This document shows, one piece after another, positions 11,428 to 21,441 of a DNA stretch of 64,000 bases. The stretch lies in NCBI RefSeq assembly GCF_021018805.1, contig NW_026960613.1, positions 1,426,001-1,490,000 of the forward strand, in the 5' to 3' direction. Source of the DNA: Prinia subflava (lineage: Eukaryota > Chordata > Aves > Passeriformes > Cisticolidae). Made by a program: the position numbers and the translations under genes. Position 1 is the first letter of the stretch. Each line of letters opens with the position of its first letter. The notes beneath the pieces were generated by a model. That model was not told the DNA's origin, did no database searches, and saw only the letters and a list, made by a program, of their open reading frames with translations.

Positions 11428-11862
11428 CACGGGGAGGACCTGAAGGGGCTGACTCAAAGGAAGGGGTGGTACCCAGAGGGTAGGAGGGGTTAGGTGACAG
11501 GAAGAGGTTGGTTGGAGGGGAGGAGACAGGGAGAAAGGGACTGTGGGAAGAAGGAGCACATGGTCAAGATGAAGCCATGAGGCCTCAGCCATTTTGTTCC
11601 CCCTGGGAGCCATTTTGGAGGGTGGAAGGAAAACTAGATTCAGTTTGGGGATTTTGAACTGGGACAAAGAGAACAGGTAGAGGGTTTAGGGAAATTTCTT
11701 TGGCAGCAGGCACTTTGCTGCAGCGGGCAGGGGTGCTGAGAAGGCTTTGGGGATGAGGGATTGGGACAATGGGTTTGGGAAAGAGGAGTATTAGGAGGAA
11801 CTGGGGAACACTGGGTTGGTTGTTTTTTCATTTTCTCTGGGTCTTTTTCTTTTTCTTGCTCA
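11428..11862 (-). pseudogene. Class II gag proline-rich linker
   Basis: The minus strand encodes a Lys/Glu-rich start (SEQEKEKDPEKMKK) and then Pro/Ser-rich sequence with repeated TP, PNPSSPKP and CPL elements. This is the usual linker between matrix and capsid in beta-like Gag. It has one frameshift near 11650. It is joined in sense to the matrix fragment at 13585-13868 if the insert at 11869-13578 is removed. Confidence 0.75.
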
Positions 11863-11868
11863 CTCACT

Positions 11869-13578
11869 ATGAAATGAACAGGGCTAATGCCTTTATAATA
11901 TTCAGCTCTTTATTAAAGTGATCGGCTGGGTGGTAGAGCCTGACGGAGTTTTTCCACTCTGCTGTAGCAATTAAGAGGAGCAGGAAATGTCCCAGTTCAT
12001 CACTCAGCTGCAAGCAGTAGGTGCTGGGTCCTTTTTCCCATGGGAACAGCTAGAAGCTCTCTCTGGTCAACCCTGAGAAGGGAGAGTGGTGCAGGTCTGT
12101 TGCTGAAGTGCAAAGTGACAGATGTCAACTCTTTACCCTCATGGAAAAACCTTGAGAGTTTCTCTCTGAATCAGTCACTCGAGCTGGCCCAGTCCCCATG
12201 CCCGTTGGACTCTTAATAGATCATGGCGAGTCTTCAAACCAGGCCAGGGGGTGCATCCACTTCCTCCTTGGCCAGGGCACCATCTAGTTTTCCTCCGCTG
12301 TGTCCAGCTCTCCATCTTGGGGTGCTTTTCTTCTCAAAGAACCCTCCCAAGATTCACAGGGTCAGTTTTATTTCTATATGCATCCTTCCTCGAGTAGGCA
12401 GCGGGTGGGGGGGGGGAGGCGCTAGGTGAGCCCAATTACAGTAGATACAATCAGGACAATCAACTCGCTTTTAACGTGCTAATTCAGAAATGCAGGACTG
12501 GCAGGATAGCTGCCCAGTAGGGCACTACAGCCTCCGTGAGGACGGTGCCTGTCTTAGTCCCGCCACGTCCCGCCACGGACGGGGTCACCTGTCTCTGAGG
12601 CGCCGGGGCACTGGCGCCTCCCATTGCCCCCTCAAGAGCCCCGCAGAACCACGCTCGGCACTTCCCCCTGCCCAGCCACGGCTCCTGCCAGCAGCGACAG
12701 GGCCAGGCAGCAGGGCTGCCGCTGCCCGGAGGCAAGGGCTGCCACACCAGCAGCCACGAGGCTCCGGTGGCTGCCAAGGGCAGGGCCCCACCCTTGGCGG
12801 CAGGGGTCCGGCAGCAGATACGTCAGGACTGGGGCGGCCACAGCATTCCCAGGGGTTCTGGAGCCATAACCCCATGTCACGAGCCAAAGGATGGTCGTGA
12901 TGGTTCGTTTTGATTTCAGAGTGCAAAAAGAGGCAGTGATAACTTAATTCAAGTGAAATCAATTGTATCTTTATTGATACACACAGTTATGCGATAGTAG
13001 AGAAGGGGAAAGAAGAGAGAGAGAGAGAGAGAAAAGGGGGGTAAAGAAAGGGTGATAGCTACCGACTGACAGACGGGAGTCCTCGTGACGCTGATACCAG
13101 TAGACCACCTTCGCAGTCCTCGTGGCACGCGGGTCAATGGAGCCGTCGTCCGAAGGGGAGGCCTCGAAAGCCTGCTCTCCTGGTGGGGTTGTTATAGTTC
13201 TTTTCGAAGCGAGGGGCAAGGTGCCAGGAAAGGGGGGATGTTTCATGGGCATCGCAGGTGTTCTCTCACAATAGAGGGAGCGGTGTGGCTCAAGTCTTAC
13301 CAAGTACGGTCAGTACAGGAACATCTCTTTGCAAACATGGCCAGAAACCATAACAGTCCCCCATTGTTTTATGCATGGGTCCCTGAGGAGGGCGTCTTGG
13401 TCCAGTGACAGCAGCTGCAGGGAAAACTTGGCCTGTGCTGTGGCTCAGGGTCCATGGGTTAGGGTCTCGGCCTCTGACAGTCGTGAGGCAGAAATGAGGG
13501 ATTTTCGGACCGCCTCTTACACCCCACCACATCTCTGGCCACAGCAGCCCCACAGGGGCAGCCTTTGGAGCACTCACA
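11869..13578 (-). mobile_element. LTR-like insert in class II gag, itself interrupted
   Basis: Flanked by CTCACT duplications (11863-11868 and 13579-13584) at a point where the matrix and linker parts of gag join in frame. On the minus strand it begins TGTGAGTGCTCC and ends in TTCAT, one base beyond a canonical CA. It has an AATAAA near 11910 in TTTAATAAAGAGC. Without the 647-bp LTR at 12875-13521 it would be about 1.06 kb. The 12484-12780 part is GC-rich with no coding match. LTR identity is inferred from ends and the poly(A) signal. Confidence 0.7.
12875..13521 (-). mobile_element. Innermost nested LTR, 647 bp
   Basis: Flanked by CCCCA duplications (12870-12874 and 13522-13526). On the minus strand it begins TGTAAGAGGCGG and ends GGCTCGTGACA. 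It includes AACTATAACAACCCC as a possible core promoter near 13185-13200, a (CT)n tract at 13015-13032 and AATAAAGATAC near 12973. It is the fourth insertion level of this nest. Confidence 0.75.
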
Positions 13579-13584
13579 CTCACT

Positions 13585-13868
13585 GAGAATTCATTGATAA
13601 CAACTACAGCTTGGATTTTAACAAGCAACGAATACAAATCATCCCCAGAAGAGTCCCCTTTTTTGGTTAAATCAATAATTTTTAAATTTACAATATTCTA
13701 AAAAGCTGCACTTTTAACATCTTTGGGGGACACACCTGGAAAATGAAGAAACAATGAGCAAACAAACCTTTTTAACAAAGCCTGAGAAAAATGCAGTTTT
13801 CCTACCACCAGGGAATCCCTAACTTGGACAAACACTTCTCTGGATTCTGTAGATTGTTTAGCTCCCAT
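13585..13868 (-). pseudogene. Class II gag matrix N-terminus
   Basis: An ATG at 13866-13868 begins MGAKQSTESREVF, with Gly2 fit for myristoylation. An amphipathic helical matrix-like stretch follows (QALLKRFVCSLFLHFPGVSPKD). An in-frame stop after KSAAF (13698-13700) breaks it, but the reading continues to INEFS at 13585, where the CTCACT duplication marks the insertion of the next element. Confidence 0.7.
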
Positions 13869-15392
13869 TGAGTCTGTGGAATCACTGATCCTCCCTCCAT
13901 TGCAGTAAAATGAGAAAACAAAAGCAAAAGGAAAGCCCAGGGATCCTGTCCAGGGTACGCAGCCGACTGAGGCTTTCTTGGCAGCACGTGGCAAGTCCGC
14001 CTAGTACTCCCTGTGCCCCCCCTTCCCCTGGGAAAAACACCCGACCCCTGCATGCTGTGCGGTCAGGCAACTCACCACCTGACGGTCCTGGAAATAAAAG
14101 CTGTGAATTTGGTCCCCGAAGCTGGGAGAGACCCTGTGGGTGCTGCTGCAGGGCTGCCTCTCCTTCCACTGTCGGCTGCCATGACCAAAAAGTGGGCTGG
14201 CTTTAAAGAGGCAGTGACGTTCCACAAACTGCAAGTCTTCAGTGCCGCGGTCTGCCGCAAGCGGCAAGAGACTGGCAGTGATTGTCAGCAGGCGGGCAGC
14301 ACAGGCGAACACGCAGCTGGATGCCTGCTCAAACAGCAGCCGTGCGGCATGGCAGCAGAATGGGCGAATGCTGTGGTGAGTCTGTGCTTGTGGCAGATAG
14401 AACCAGCATGGGCGAGCATGTGCCTGGTGCATTCTGCGTGCTAGGCAGGCGCCACAGCAGCTGCAGCCGTGCAGCGGTCGAGTGGAGCGGAGAGCGACGC
14501 AGGCTGGCTGCAGCAGGTCGGGCTTGTGCTGTTCCGCAACAGCGGCTCAGTGTAGATCATGGCGCTGGCTGTCCGCGGCCATCAGCGGGCTGGCTGGGGC
14601 TGCAGCAGAAATGGCTCTGCACAGTCTCTCTCCTGGCCCGGATGGCGTGGTGTTGCTGACACTGTGGTCCCTGTGAAAAATGCATATTATATGGCTCTAC
14701 GGAGATATTTATTATATGTATTGTGCTAGGTTGGAAAGTTATGTTGTATTAACATTTCAATAATATAGTAAATGTAGTAATGTAATTAAAATCAAGCTTT
14801 AGTGGTTAAAATAGAAACTATGTGTGTGAGATATTCTTTTTTTAGCTCAAGAAAAGGAGAAGATAATCAAGAAATTCTTTGCACAGAGATAACAATTACA
14901 GAGACCCCTAGATTTTCCAGTGGAGAAGAATTTATGGCTCTCCTTATCAACAGAAACAAACTTTTTCAAGCCTGACTTAGACTCAAAGGCGCCTGGGGAT
15001 TAACAGAAAGTTTTTGACAAGTACCAGACAAATTTCTTGTTTTAAATAAAATATGCATAATCATGAGGTTACTCCTCTTAAGGGGTAAATTGTCTTTTAA
15101 CGGGGTCCTTTTCCTGGCTCACTTTGGTCCAGGAAGAGGTACCCAGCCTGGGCTGTAATTCTTTGCTGGTATTGTCTCATTAATTTTCCTAACTCTAAAT
15201 TGTTTAACCTTTATTATTATATTTGTATTACTATTTTTTATAAGCATTTTATTATTATTAAACTTTCATAAATTTCTAAAACAAGCAATTGGCGTTTATT
15301 AAACTCTCTCAGCTCTCTCACCACGGTGAGCAGCTTTTTGAAGCAGTTTTTTTTGGCTGGGGTTTTATTGCCCCACAGCGATGGACGCAAGT
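13869..15392 (-). other. Class II leader, partly replaced by AT-rich insert
   Basis: On the minus strand this is the untranslated leader between the 5' LTR and the gag ATG. The gag-proximal part (13869-14670) is GC-rich and has a splice-donor-like CAG/GTGGTGAGT near 14080. The AT-rich remainder is best explained by another LTR (see 14672-15320). No canonical primer binding site is seen directly after the 5' LTR; a diverged TGCGTCCATCGCTGTGGGGC lies a few bases in. Confidence 0.55.
14672..15320 (+). mobile_element. Probable LTR inserted in class II leader
   Basis: An AT-rich stretch starting TGTGAAAAATGCATATTAT. It holds a TTTTAAATAAAATATGCAT promoter-like block near 15040 and a TTATTAAACTCTCTCA end. 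It differs in composition from the GC-rich leader on the left. No convincing target duplication was found, so the edges are approximate and the identity is an inference from layout. Confidence 0.45.
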
Positions 15393-15902
15393 TGACTTGG
15401 CCCATAGAACCCCAGCTAGCTCTGATTCCCGGCTGTGCCACGTTTTGTTCCCAAATCTTCCAGCAGATTCCGTTAATGGTGCAGAACAACGCTGTTCTAC
15501 AGCAACAGGTGTTGCTGTGTCTAGACTTCGGAGCAAGGACTAGAGAAGACTCTTTTCCATACAATATCTCAGAGACCTTTATTCCCCAAGACTGGGGGGA
15601 TGAAGAAGAGCAAGAGACAAAGCCCGTGCCCACTATTAAACCCGAGGGGGGGGGGGGGGACGGACTGTGAAACAAGCAGGTGACTGGTCCCAGGACAGAT
15701 GGACAGGAGTTTTTCCATAACATAGGGCAGGATCAGGGGAAAGATAGCTAACTGAAGCTTCTAGGGACAGGGCAGGGGTAGGAGAGGTAGACAGACAAAG
15801 GGGGAGACATGCCTGGACAGCAGCTGACCCATCGGGCAGGGGGAAACAGGGAGAACCCACTGAGATACTGAACTCAAAACAGCTTAACAAAAATCCACCA
15901 CA
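15393..15902 (-). mobile_element. 5' LTR of class II provirus
   Basis: On the minus strand it begins TGTGGTGGATTTTTG at the TCAACC duplication and ends GGGCCAAGTCA. It carries GGTTTAATAG where the 3' copy has TTTAAAAGC, GGGAATAAAGGTC as poly(A) signal and a poly-C/poly-G expansion at 15645-15658. Length is 510 bp, matching the 3' copy. Confidence 0.88.
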
Positions 15903-16645
15903 TCAACCAAGAAATGATGAGGGAGGGTCACCCTTGCAGTCTCTGGGAACGGGTCCTGAGAATTGTGGCACAAAGATATCTGTGTGCAGATGATCTCTAT
16001 ATGCAGCAAACCCAGTGGAAGACCACAGAACAAGGGATTCAACGCTTAAAAGAAATGGCAGTAGCAGAGATTACCTTCTCAGATGATCTAAACATTAGGA
16101 ACCCAGACTTGGTATTGTGTACACCCATTATGTAGCAAAAACTTGTACGACTTGGGCCACAAGAATACTCTTCTGCTTTAGCAATAATGAAGTAGGATGA
16201 CATGGGGGAGACCGTGCTGGATATGACGAAGAAGCCCCGAGCATATGCAGGTGCTGCGCATGGTCAAACACATGCAAGAATTACAGCTGTGGAAACACAT
16301 CTGCAGAAATTAGAAGACAAGATAGAGGAGAATCACAAGAAACTCAAAGAGGAGATCAGAGAAGAGATGAAAGAGGGCTTTCTCCAAATCTCGGCAGTAC
16401 AGATCAGAGGTTCTGGCACCAAACGTAGACGTTCCCCAGATATGGAGAGAAGGGGTATCCCACTAGCTAAGCTGTGGTCCCTCATGCGTGATTGTGGAGG
16501 AAACATGAGGAGATGGGATGGAAAATGTACTGCTGATCTGGGGTGACGTGTGCTTGAATTGGAGGAAGGCAAGAATCAGAGAGGAAGTTCCACCAAAAAG
16601 GAAGCAGCTCCAGTTACCCAGGAAAAGAAGGATAACCAGGCTTAG
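15903..16645 (+). pseudogene. Class III gag, C-terminal part (broken)
   Basis: The class III gag resumes at the duplicated TCAACC with MMREGHPCSLWERV, the same order as in the young copy. It continues through QRYLCADDLY, a coiled-coil-like stretch (HLQKLEDKIEENHKKLKEEI) and a basic KRRRSPDMERR segment. Stops at about 16132, 16194 and 16544 break it. The frame terminates at TAG 16643-16645, followed by AGGAGCC, the same gag/pol boundary as at 52011-52013. No zinc knuckle is seen. Confidence 0.85.
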
Positions 16646-17109
16646 AGGAGCCCTGCCTCTAGCCAGGTAGAGGATAGAGAAAACCGTGTTTTTTAGACTG
16701 TGTAAATTTGTTGGCCTGGCACATCAGAACCAGAAAAATATGAGGCCTTGGTTGACACTTGTGTGCACTACACATTAATCCCATCAAGATATGTAGGGGA
16801 AGAATCTGTTTCTATTGCTGGCATGACAGGGGGATCACAGGATTTTACTTTGGTGGAAGCTGATGTGAGCCTGACTGGAAATGAGTGGAAGAAACACCCT
16901 ATTGTGACTGGCCCAGAAGCTCCATGCATTTTGGGCATAGATTTTCTCGGAAATGGGTATTTCAAAGACCCAAAGGGACTCAAGTGGGCATTCAGAATAG
17001 TGGCTGTAAAGACAGAAGGTGTTAAGCAATTGAATACCTTGCCTGGATTATCAGAGAACCCATCTACAGTAGGGCTTCTGAAGGGAGAAGAGCAACAGGT
17101 GCCACTTGC
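16646..17109 (+). pseudogene. Class III protease
   Basis: Follows gag in the same frame after the TAG. The active-site loop reads LVDTCVHYTLIPS, where DTG is DTC, so it is inactive. Further protease landmarks are HPIVTGPEAPCILGIDFL. The frame is cut at the duplicated CTTGC by the 17110-17675 LTR. Confidence 0.82.
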
Positions 17110-17675
17110 TGTTGGGAAAGATGAAACAGGAAAGCCTTATAAATATGATTGCCTGGCAAAAGATTTTGAGAATATGAAACCTATAAGTGAAGTAGAAATG
17201 AAGGTGAGCTTTGAGATGTAAGATGCCAAGCTGTTAGTTACTGAACAACTGGAAAGCAATGAGAGTCCCTCTTGATTGAACAGTACCCTTAGCAGATAAA
17301 AGGATGCCAAGAGTCCAAAGGCCGGACGGACCCTGCCAATGTGGCAGGGAAGAGAAAAGGGGTCTAGAAAGCAGCTTTTAGGGTTTAAAATGTAACACAA
17401 TATGGTAATGTAGTACTTCTAATAGGCTGTATGTCAATTCTATAGGATTTGTGTCTTTTACTGGTTGGATGTTGTAAATTTGCACATTCAGTACAGAAAA
17501 AGATATAATGTATTTTAACCAGAACTTAAGGGTCTCTCAGGCATGCCTATAAGCTGTAGCTGGCAGCCTTTAGGCTGGGCTCTCTATCACCCACAACCCT
17601 GGACTGCTGTAACACCATCTCTGCAATAAACAGCATTTTGGAACAGAGCCGCCTGGAGTCCCACATCTCTTACAG
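17110..17675 (+). mobile_element. Solo LTR (ERVL-type) in class III pol
   Basis: Begins TGTTGGGAAAGATG and ends CATCTCTTACA(G). It is flanked by CTTGC duplications (17105-17109 and 17676-17680), a 5-bp size usual for ERVL. CAATAAACAGC near 17624 is the poly(A) signal. The protease-RT junction of the host element continues across it. Confidence 0.85.
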
Positions 17676-17680
17676 CTTGC

Positions 17681-19811
17681 CACTTTGACAGTGCATCGCT
17701 GACAGTACAGAACAAATTGAGATGCTGTGATTCCCATCCACAAGATGATCTGTGAGCTGCAGAGCCAAGGGGTGGTCAGCAAAAGCCACTCACCCTTCAA
17801 CAGCCCCATTTGGCTTGTGCACAAATCTGAAGGAGAATGGAGATTGACTGTGGACTACTGTGCCTTGAATGAACTGACTCTACCATTGAGCACTGCTGTG
17901 CCAGACATGTTAGAGTTCCAGTATGAGCTGGAATCCAAGGCAGCAAAGTGGTACACCACTACTGACTTTGCCAATGTATTTTTCTCAATTCTCCAGGCAG
18001 CAGAATGAAGGCCTCAGTTTGCTTTCAAGTGGAGGGGAGTGCAGTACACCTGCAACTGACTGCCCCAGGGGTGGAAGCACAGTCCTGCCATCTGCCATGG
18101 AGCGATTCAGACTGCAGTGGAAAAGGGTGAGGCTCCAGAACATCTGCAGTACATGGATGACATCATTGTGTGTGAACATGGCAAGAGAAGTCTTTGAGGA
18201 GAGAAAATGATCCAGATTGTCCTGAAAGCCAGTTTTGCTATTAAGAAGAGCAAAGTTAAGGGACCTGCTTGAGAGATCCATTTCCTGGCAGTAAAGTGGC
18301 AAGATGGATGGCATCAGATTCCCACTGATGTCATCAACAAGATCACAGCAATATCTCCACCAACCAGCAGGAAGGAAACACAAGCTTTCCTAGGTGCCAT
18401 AGGCTTTTGGGGAATGCACATTCCTGAGTATAGCCAGATTGTGAGCCCTCTCTACCTGGTCACTCGCAAGAAGAACACTTTCCAGTGGGGCCCTGAGCAG
18501 CAGCAAGCCTTTGCCCAGGTCAAGCAGGAGATTGCTCATGCAGTAGCCCTTGGCCCAGTCAGGACAGGACCAGAGGTGAAAAACATACTCTACTCTGCAG
18601 CTGGGAGCCATGCTCTGTCCTGGAGTCTTTGGCAGAAGGTGCCTGGTGAGACTCGAGGCTGACCCCTAGGATTCTGGAGTCGAAGCTACAGAGGGTCTGA
18701 AGCCAACTACACTCCAACAGAGAAGGAAATTTTATCAGCCTGTGAAGGAGTCCAAGCTGCCTCAGAGGTAACAGGCACTGAAACACAACTCCTCATGGCA
18801 CCTCGACTACCGGTGCTGGGATGGATGTTCAAAGCAAAGGTTCCCTCAAACCACCATGCCACCAATGCCACATGGAGTAAGTGGATTGCTCTCATCACAC
18901 AGCGCACTCCTATTGGAAATTTGAACCCCTGGGATTTTGGAAATAATTATAAATCGGCCCAAAGGTGAAAATTTTGGACTCACTGATGAAGAGGAACAAG
19001 AGCAAGTGACACGGGCTGAAGAAGCTCCACCATACAACCAACTGCCAGCAGAAGAAACACGTTACGCTCTTTTTACAGATAGTTCTTGTCGCATTGTAGG
19101 GATGAAATGAAAGTGGAAAGCAGCCGTATGGAGCCCCACATGACAGGTCACACAAGCTACTGAAGGAGAAGGTGGATCTAGTCAACTTGCAGAACTCAAG
19201 GCTAGTGAATTGGCCCTGGACATTGCTGAGAGACACAAGTGGACCAAGCTCTACCTCTATACTGATTCCTGGATGGTAGCCAATGCTCTGTCAGGATGGC
19301 TGGAGAAGTGGAAAAAGGCTAACTGGCAGCGTAGAGGAAAACCAATCTGTGCTGCTGAAGAGTGGAAAGATATTGGCAATTGATGAGAGACGGGAAGACT
19401 GATTTGGTGATCAGAATTCACTTTTACTCAGGTTTCCCAAAAGCTTATATACTATTTCAAACAGGTTAATAATTTCTACTACAATAATCAGGTTAAAAAT
19501 CACACAGAAAACTCATGCATTTTACAACAATTCTTTGCTTGCAGAAGTTGATTGAATCTTCTCTCTTCCCATAAGCAGGTGTAATCCCATCTCCTGTAGT
19601 TTTCACAGTTCTGTTTGTTCCTGCCATGGCATCTTGGTTATCAAACTAGCTATGCTAATCAAGTCTGACTCTCTGTCTTGTGTATTCCCATAGAAAGATA
19701 TAACTACTAGAGTAGAGAAGCTACCTGTGAAGGTCAGCCATGTAGATGCCCATGTCCCCAAGAGTCAGGCTAATGAGGAGCACGGAAACAACGAGCAGGT
19801 AGATCAGACTT
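17681..19811 (+). pseudogene. Class III reverse transcriptase and RNase H
   Basis: RT blocks run from HKMICELQSQGVVSK and SPFNSPIWLVHKSEGEWRLTVDY (17750-17850) through a TTDFANVFFSI palm block. The catalytic box YMDDI near 18150 is intact in spelling. The thumb block GAIGFWGMHIPEYSQIV lies near 18400. RNase H follows at about 19020-19373 (LFTDSSC, then YTDSWMVANAL), and its last part (19696-19811) lies beyond a 322-bp LTR. Many stops and frameshifts are present. Sequence stops at QVDQT, where a deletion joins it to the LTR remnant; no integrase remains. Confidence 0.87.
19374..19695 (-). mobile_element. Small LTR inserted in class III RNase H
   Basis: Flanked by AGATAT (19368-19373 and 19696-19701), extendable to a 9-bp match GAAAGATAT. 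On the minus strand it ends TCAATTGCCA and has AGTATATAAGC as a TATA-like box near 19450. The 5' end reads TTCTATGGG, so the terminal TG may be mutated. RNase H sequence continues on both sides. Confidence 0.65.
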
Positions 19812-19969
19812 GTTTATGCTTGTGGGCATTTTGTTAAATAAATAGTTTTTTCCGCTTTTCTCTGAGGAAGTTCTTTTCCTGGACCGGCTGGGGGGAGGGG
19901 CCTTTTGGGTTTGCTTTCCAGGGGGACCCTATTTGGAGGTTTCCTCCCAAATTTGCCCTAAACCAGGAC
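19812..19969 (+). mobile_element. 3' LTR remnant of old class III provirus
   Basis: Matches the last part of the 5' LTR: GCTTGTGGGCAT, AAATAAATAG, TTTTTTCCGCTTTTCTCTGAG, then CCTAAACCAGGACA. About 500 bp of U3 is missing and it is joined straight to RNase H, showing a single large deletion. Confidence 0.85.
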
Positions 19970-19971
19970 AC

Positions 19972-20062
<91 letters not shown>

Positions 20063-20106
20063 TTGTCTTTCTGTCTTTCTTTCTTTTTCTTTCTGTCTTT
20101 CTTTCC
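19970..20106. repeat. CTTT/CTGT microsatellite, right half
   Basis: TTTC units, then at least seven CTGT units, then a mix of both. It is the same repeat type as 1798-1950 on the other side of the provirus. Confidence 0.95.
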
Positions 20107-20535
20107 CGTTAATTATTTCACAGTGCTAAAGATTCCAAAGCTAAGTCTTACTGATACCTTTGCTTCTCAGTCTTGGAGGCAGTGAGACAGAGGTATAAAT
20201 ACAAAGGTATAAATGGTTTGACAATAACACCTAACAAGCTCTTTGCAGCATGTATGTATGGAGATGGATGCACTGCACAAGCACAGGCAGCTTGGTTAAA
20301 TGATCTTTTCTCTGTTTCAGAAGATCTGCCTCACAGACTCAACACATCCAAGTGAAAGCCAAGCTCAAAAGGAGCTGGATGCTCCTTGCACAAATGTTTG
20401 CACTGGATGACACTCTCCTGTATTTGCCACTCCAAGCTCTTACCAAATGAACCAAATGGTACTATTCCCTGGAACTAATGCATTTAATTTTTAGCAGTGT
20501 ATTTTGCAGTCCTTCCTATCAGAGATGCTTGGGAA
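20107..20535. other. No gene recognised
   Basis: Unique-looking sequence. A 60-codon open stretch at 20173-20355 has no recognisable motif and no supporting context. Confidence 0.4.
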
Positions 20536-20539
20536 CCTG

Positions 20540-21437
20540 TGAAGCGGAACAAAGACTCTGCAACCAAAGGTTATGAAGTAGGTTGTGGATACTGACAATG
20601 GTCTGAATTGTAGACTTCAGGCACTGCTAGAGTCTGTGTGAAAGACAAGCTAGCAACTTTCTCATTCTTGCCTGGGAAGATCTTAAGGAGGAATCCATAA
20701 CAATCCTTGGGAAGTGAAAAACCATCAGCAGGTGGTGTTTTTCCAACGTGTTTACTGGCAAGGTTGTTTACAAAGAGGTGTAGGCTCTGAATGACCAGTC
20801 ATATTCACTGTAACGAAGTACTGTATAAAAGGAAGATTTAGAAGAATAAAGATTGTTCTCATTTCTGCTCTACACTGAGAGTCAATGTCGTTATTCCATG
20901 CCATCCGTAAACCATAACGACAGTAGGTATGCTTTACTTGGCTCCTGGATGCAAGGGGGATAGCTCCACCAAAGATGTGCGTCCCAAAGAGAGCAGGCGC
21001 TCTTCAAATACACTTAAACGCATACATATTTATGAAAGTTTCAACATCACCTATACATATTCAGAACCTATCCCCACCTACTCTCGCTTCGTATATTAAT
21101 CAGCTTTTTGTGGGCCTGCGTTTGTGCATTGTCTCCTGGTGGTCTCAGGCAGGGGTCGCTGGATGAAGTAAAATAGTCTTCCTCAGGTGTCTGCTGGATG
21201 AACCTGGTCTGTGCGCAGGGTCTCTTGGTCTCTTGCTGTCCTCCAAGGCTCCTGGCCATAGTCTACATTACAAAACCATTTTTTTCCTTTTTTTTTGAGC
21301 ACTGGTTTCTGCTTATCGGTCTTAAACAAATGGGCAAGGTTTTGTTTTTGTATGGCAAAGGTCTATCTGTTTTTAACACACTTGATTACACAGCAAATTA
21401 TAATCTGTTTAAAATTAGTTTTAAGTTCCCTATATCA
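20540..21437 (-). mobile_element. Probable class I-type LTR, interrupted by a solo LTR
   Basis: On the minus strand it begins TGATATAGGGAACTT, ends TTGTTCCGCTTCA and is flanked by the 4-bp CCTG (20536-20539 and 21438-21441), a size typical of class I. A poly(A)-like AGTAAAGC lies near 20935. It holds the 339-bp LTR at 20584-20922; without that insert it is about 553 bp. A 4-bp flank match alone is weak, so this rests on ends and layout. Confidence 0.5.
20584..20922 (+). mobile_element. Solo LTR, second member of the 5143 family
   Basis: Begins TGTGGATACTGAC and ends CATAACGACA with perfect GTAGGT duplications (20578-20583 and 20923-20928). TATAAAAGG lies near 20824 and GAATAAAG near 20843. 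It shares most of its length with 5143-5444. Confidence 0.9.
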
Positions 21438-21441
21438 CCTG

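Larger units (their letters stand above)
3990..15902 (-). mobile_element. Class II (beta-like) provirus inserted in class III gag
   Basis: Read on the minus strand it runs 5' LTR (15902-15393), leader, gag, protease, RT, RNase H, integrase, env remnant, 3' LTR (4500-3990). Flanking 6-bp duplications TCAACC lie at 3984-3989 and 15903-15908, and the class III gag frame continues across them. The integrase core WQADVTHIPQFG, the YMDD box and the matrix start MGAKQS are class II features. Removing three dated insertions (5143-5444, 10353-11421, 11869-13578) leaves about 8.8 kb, a normal proviral length. The LTRs differ visibly from each other, so it is not recent. Confidence 0.92.
1951..19969 (+). 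mobile_element. Old class III (ERVL-like) provirus with nested insertions
   Basis: Order: 5' LTR (1951-2612), primer-site region, gag (2670-3983 and 15903-16645), protease (16646-17109), RT-RNase H (17681-19373 and 19696-19811), then only the last part of the 3' LTR (about 19812-19969). It is interrupted by a class II provirus, a 566-bp solo LTR and a 322-bp LTR. Integrase, 3' untranslated region and U3 are gone through a deletion that joins RNase H to the LTR. Many stops and frameshifts show age. It is the same family as the young copy at 49422-55917, which serves as its template for alignment. No env is seen. Confidence 0.9.

Noticed and set aside
12484..12962. GC-rich frames of 97-136 codons
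   Set aside because: Lie within an LTR-like insert; several frames open at once and no domain.
14001..14444. 143-codon frames on both strands in the class II leader
   Set aside because: GC-rich leader preceding the gag ATG; both strands equally open, so chance.
20173..20355. 60-codon open frame between the microsatellite and an LTR
   Set aside because: No recognisable motif; too short to support alone.
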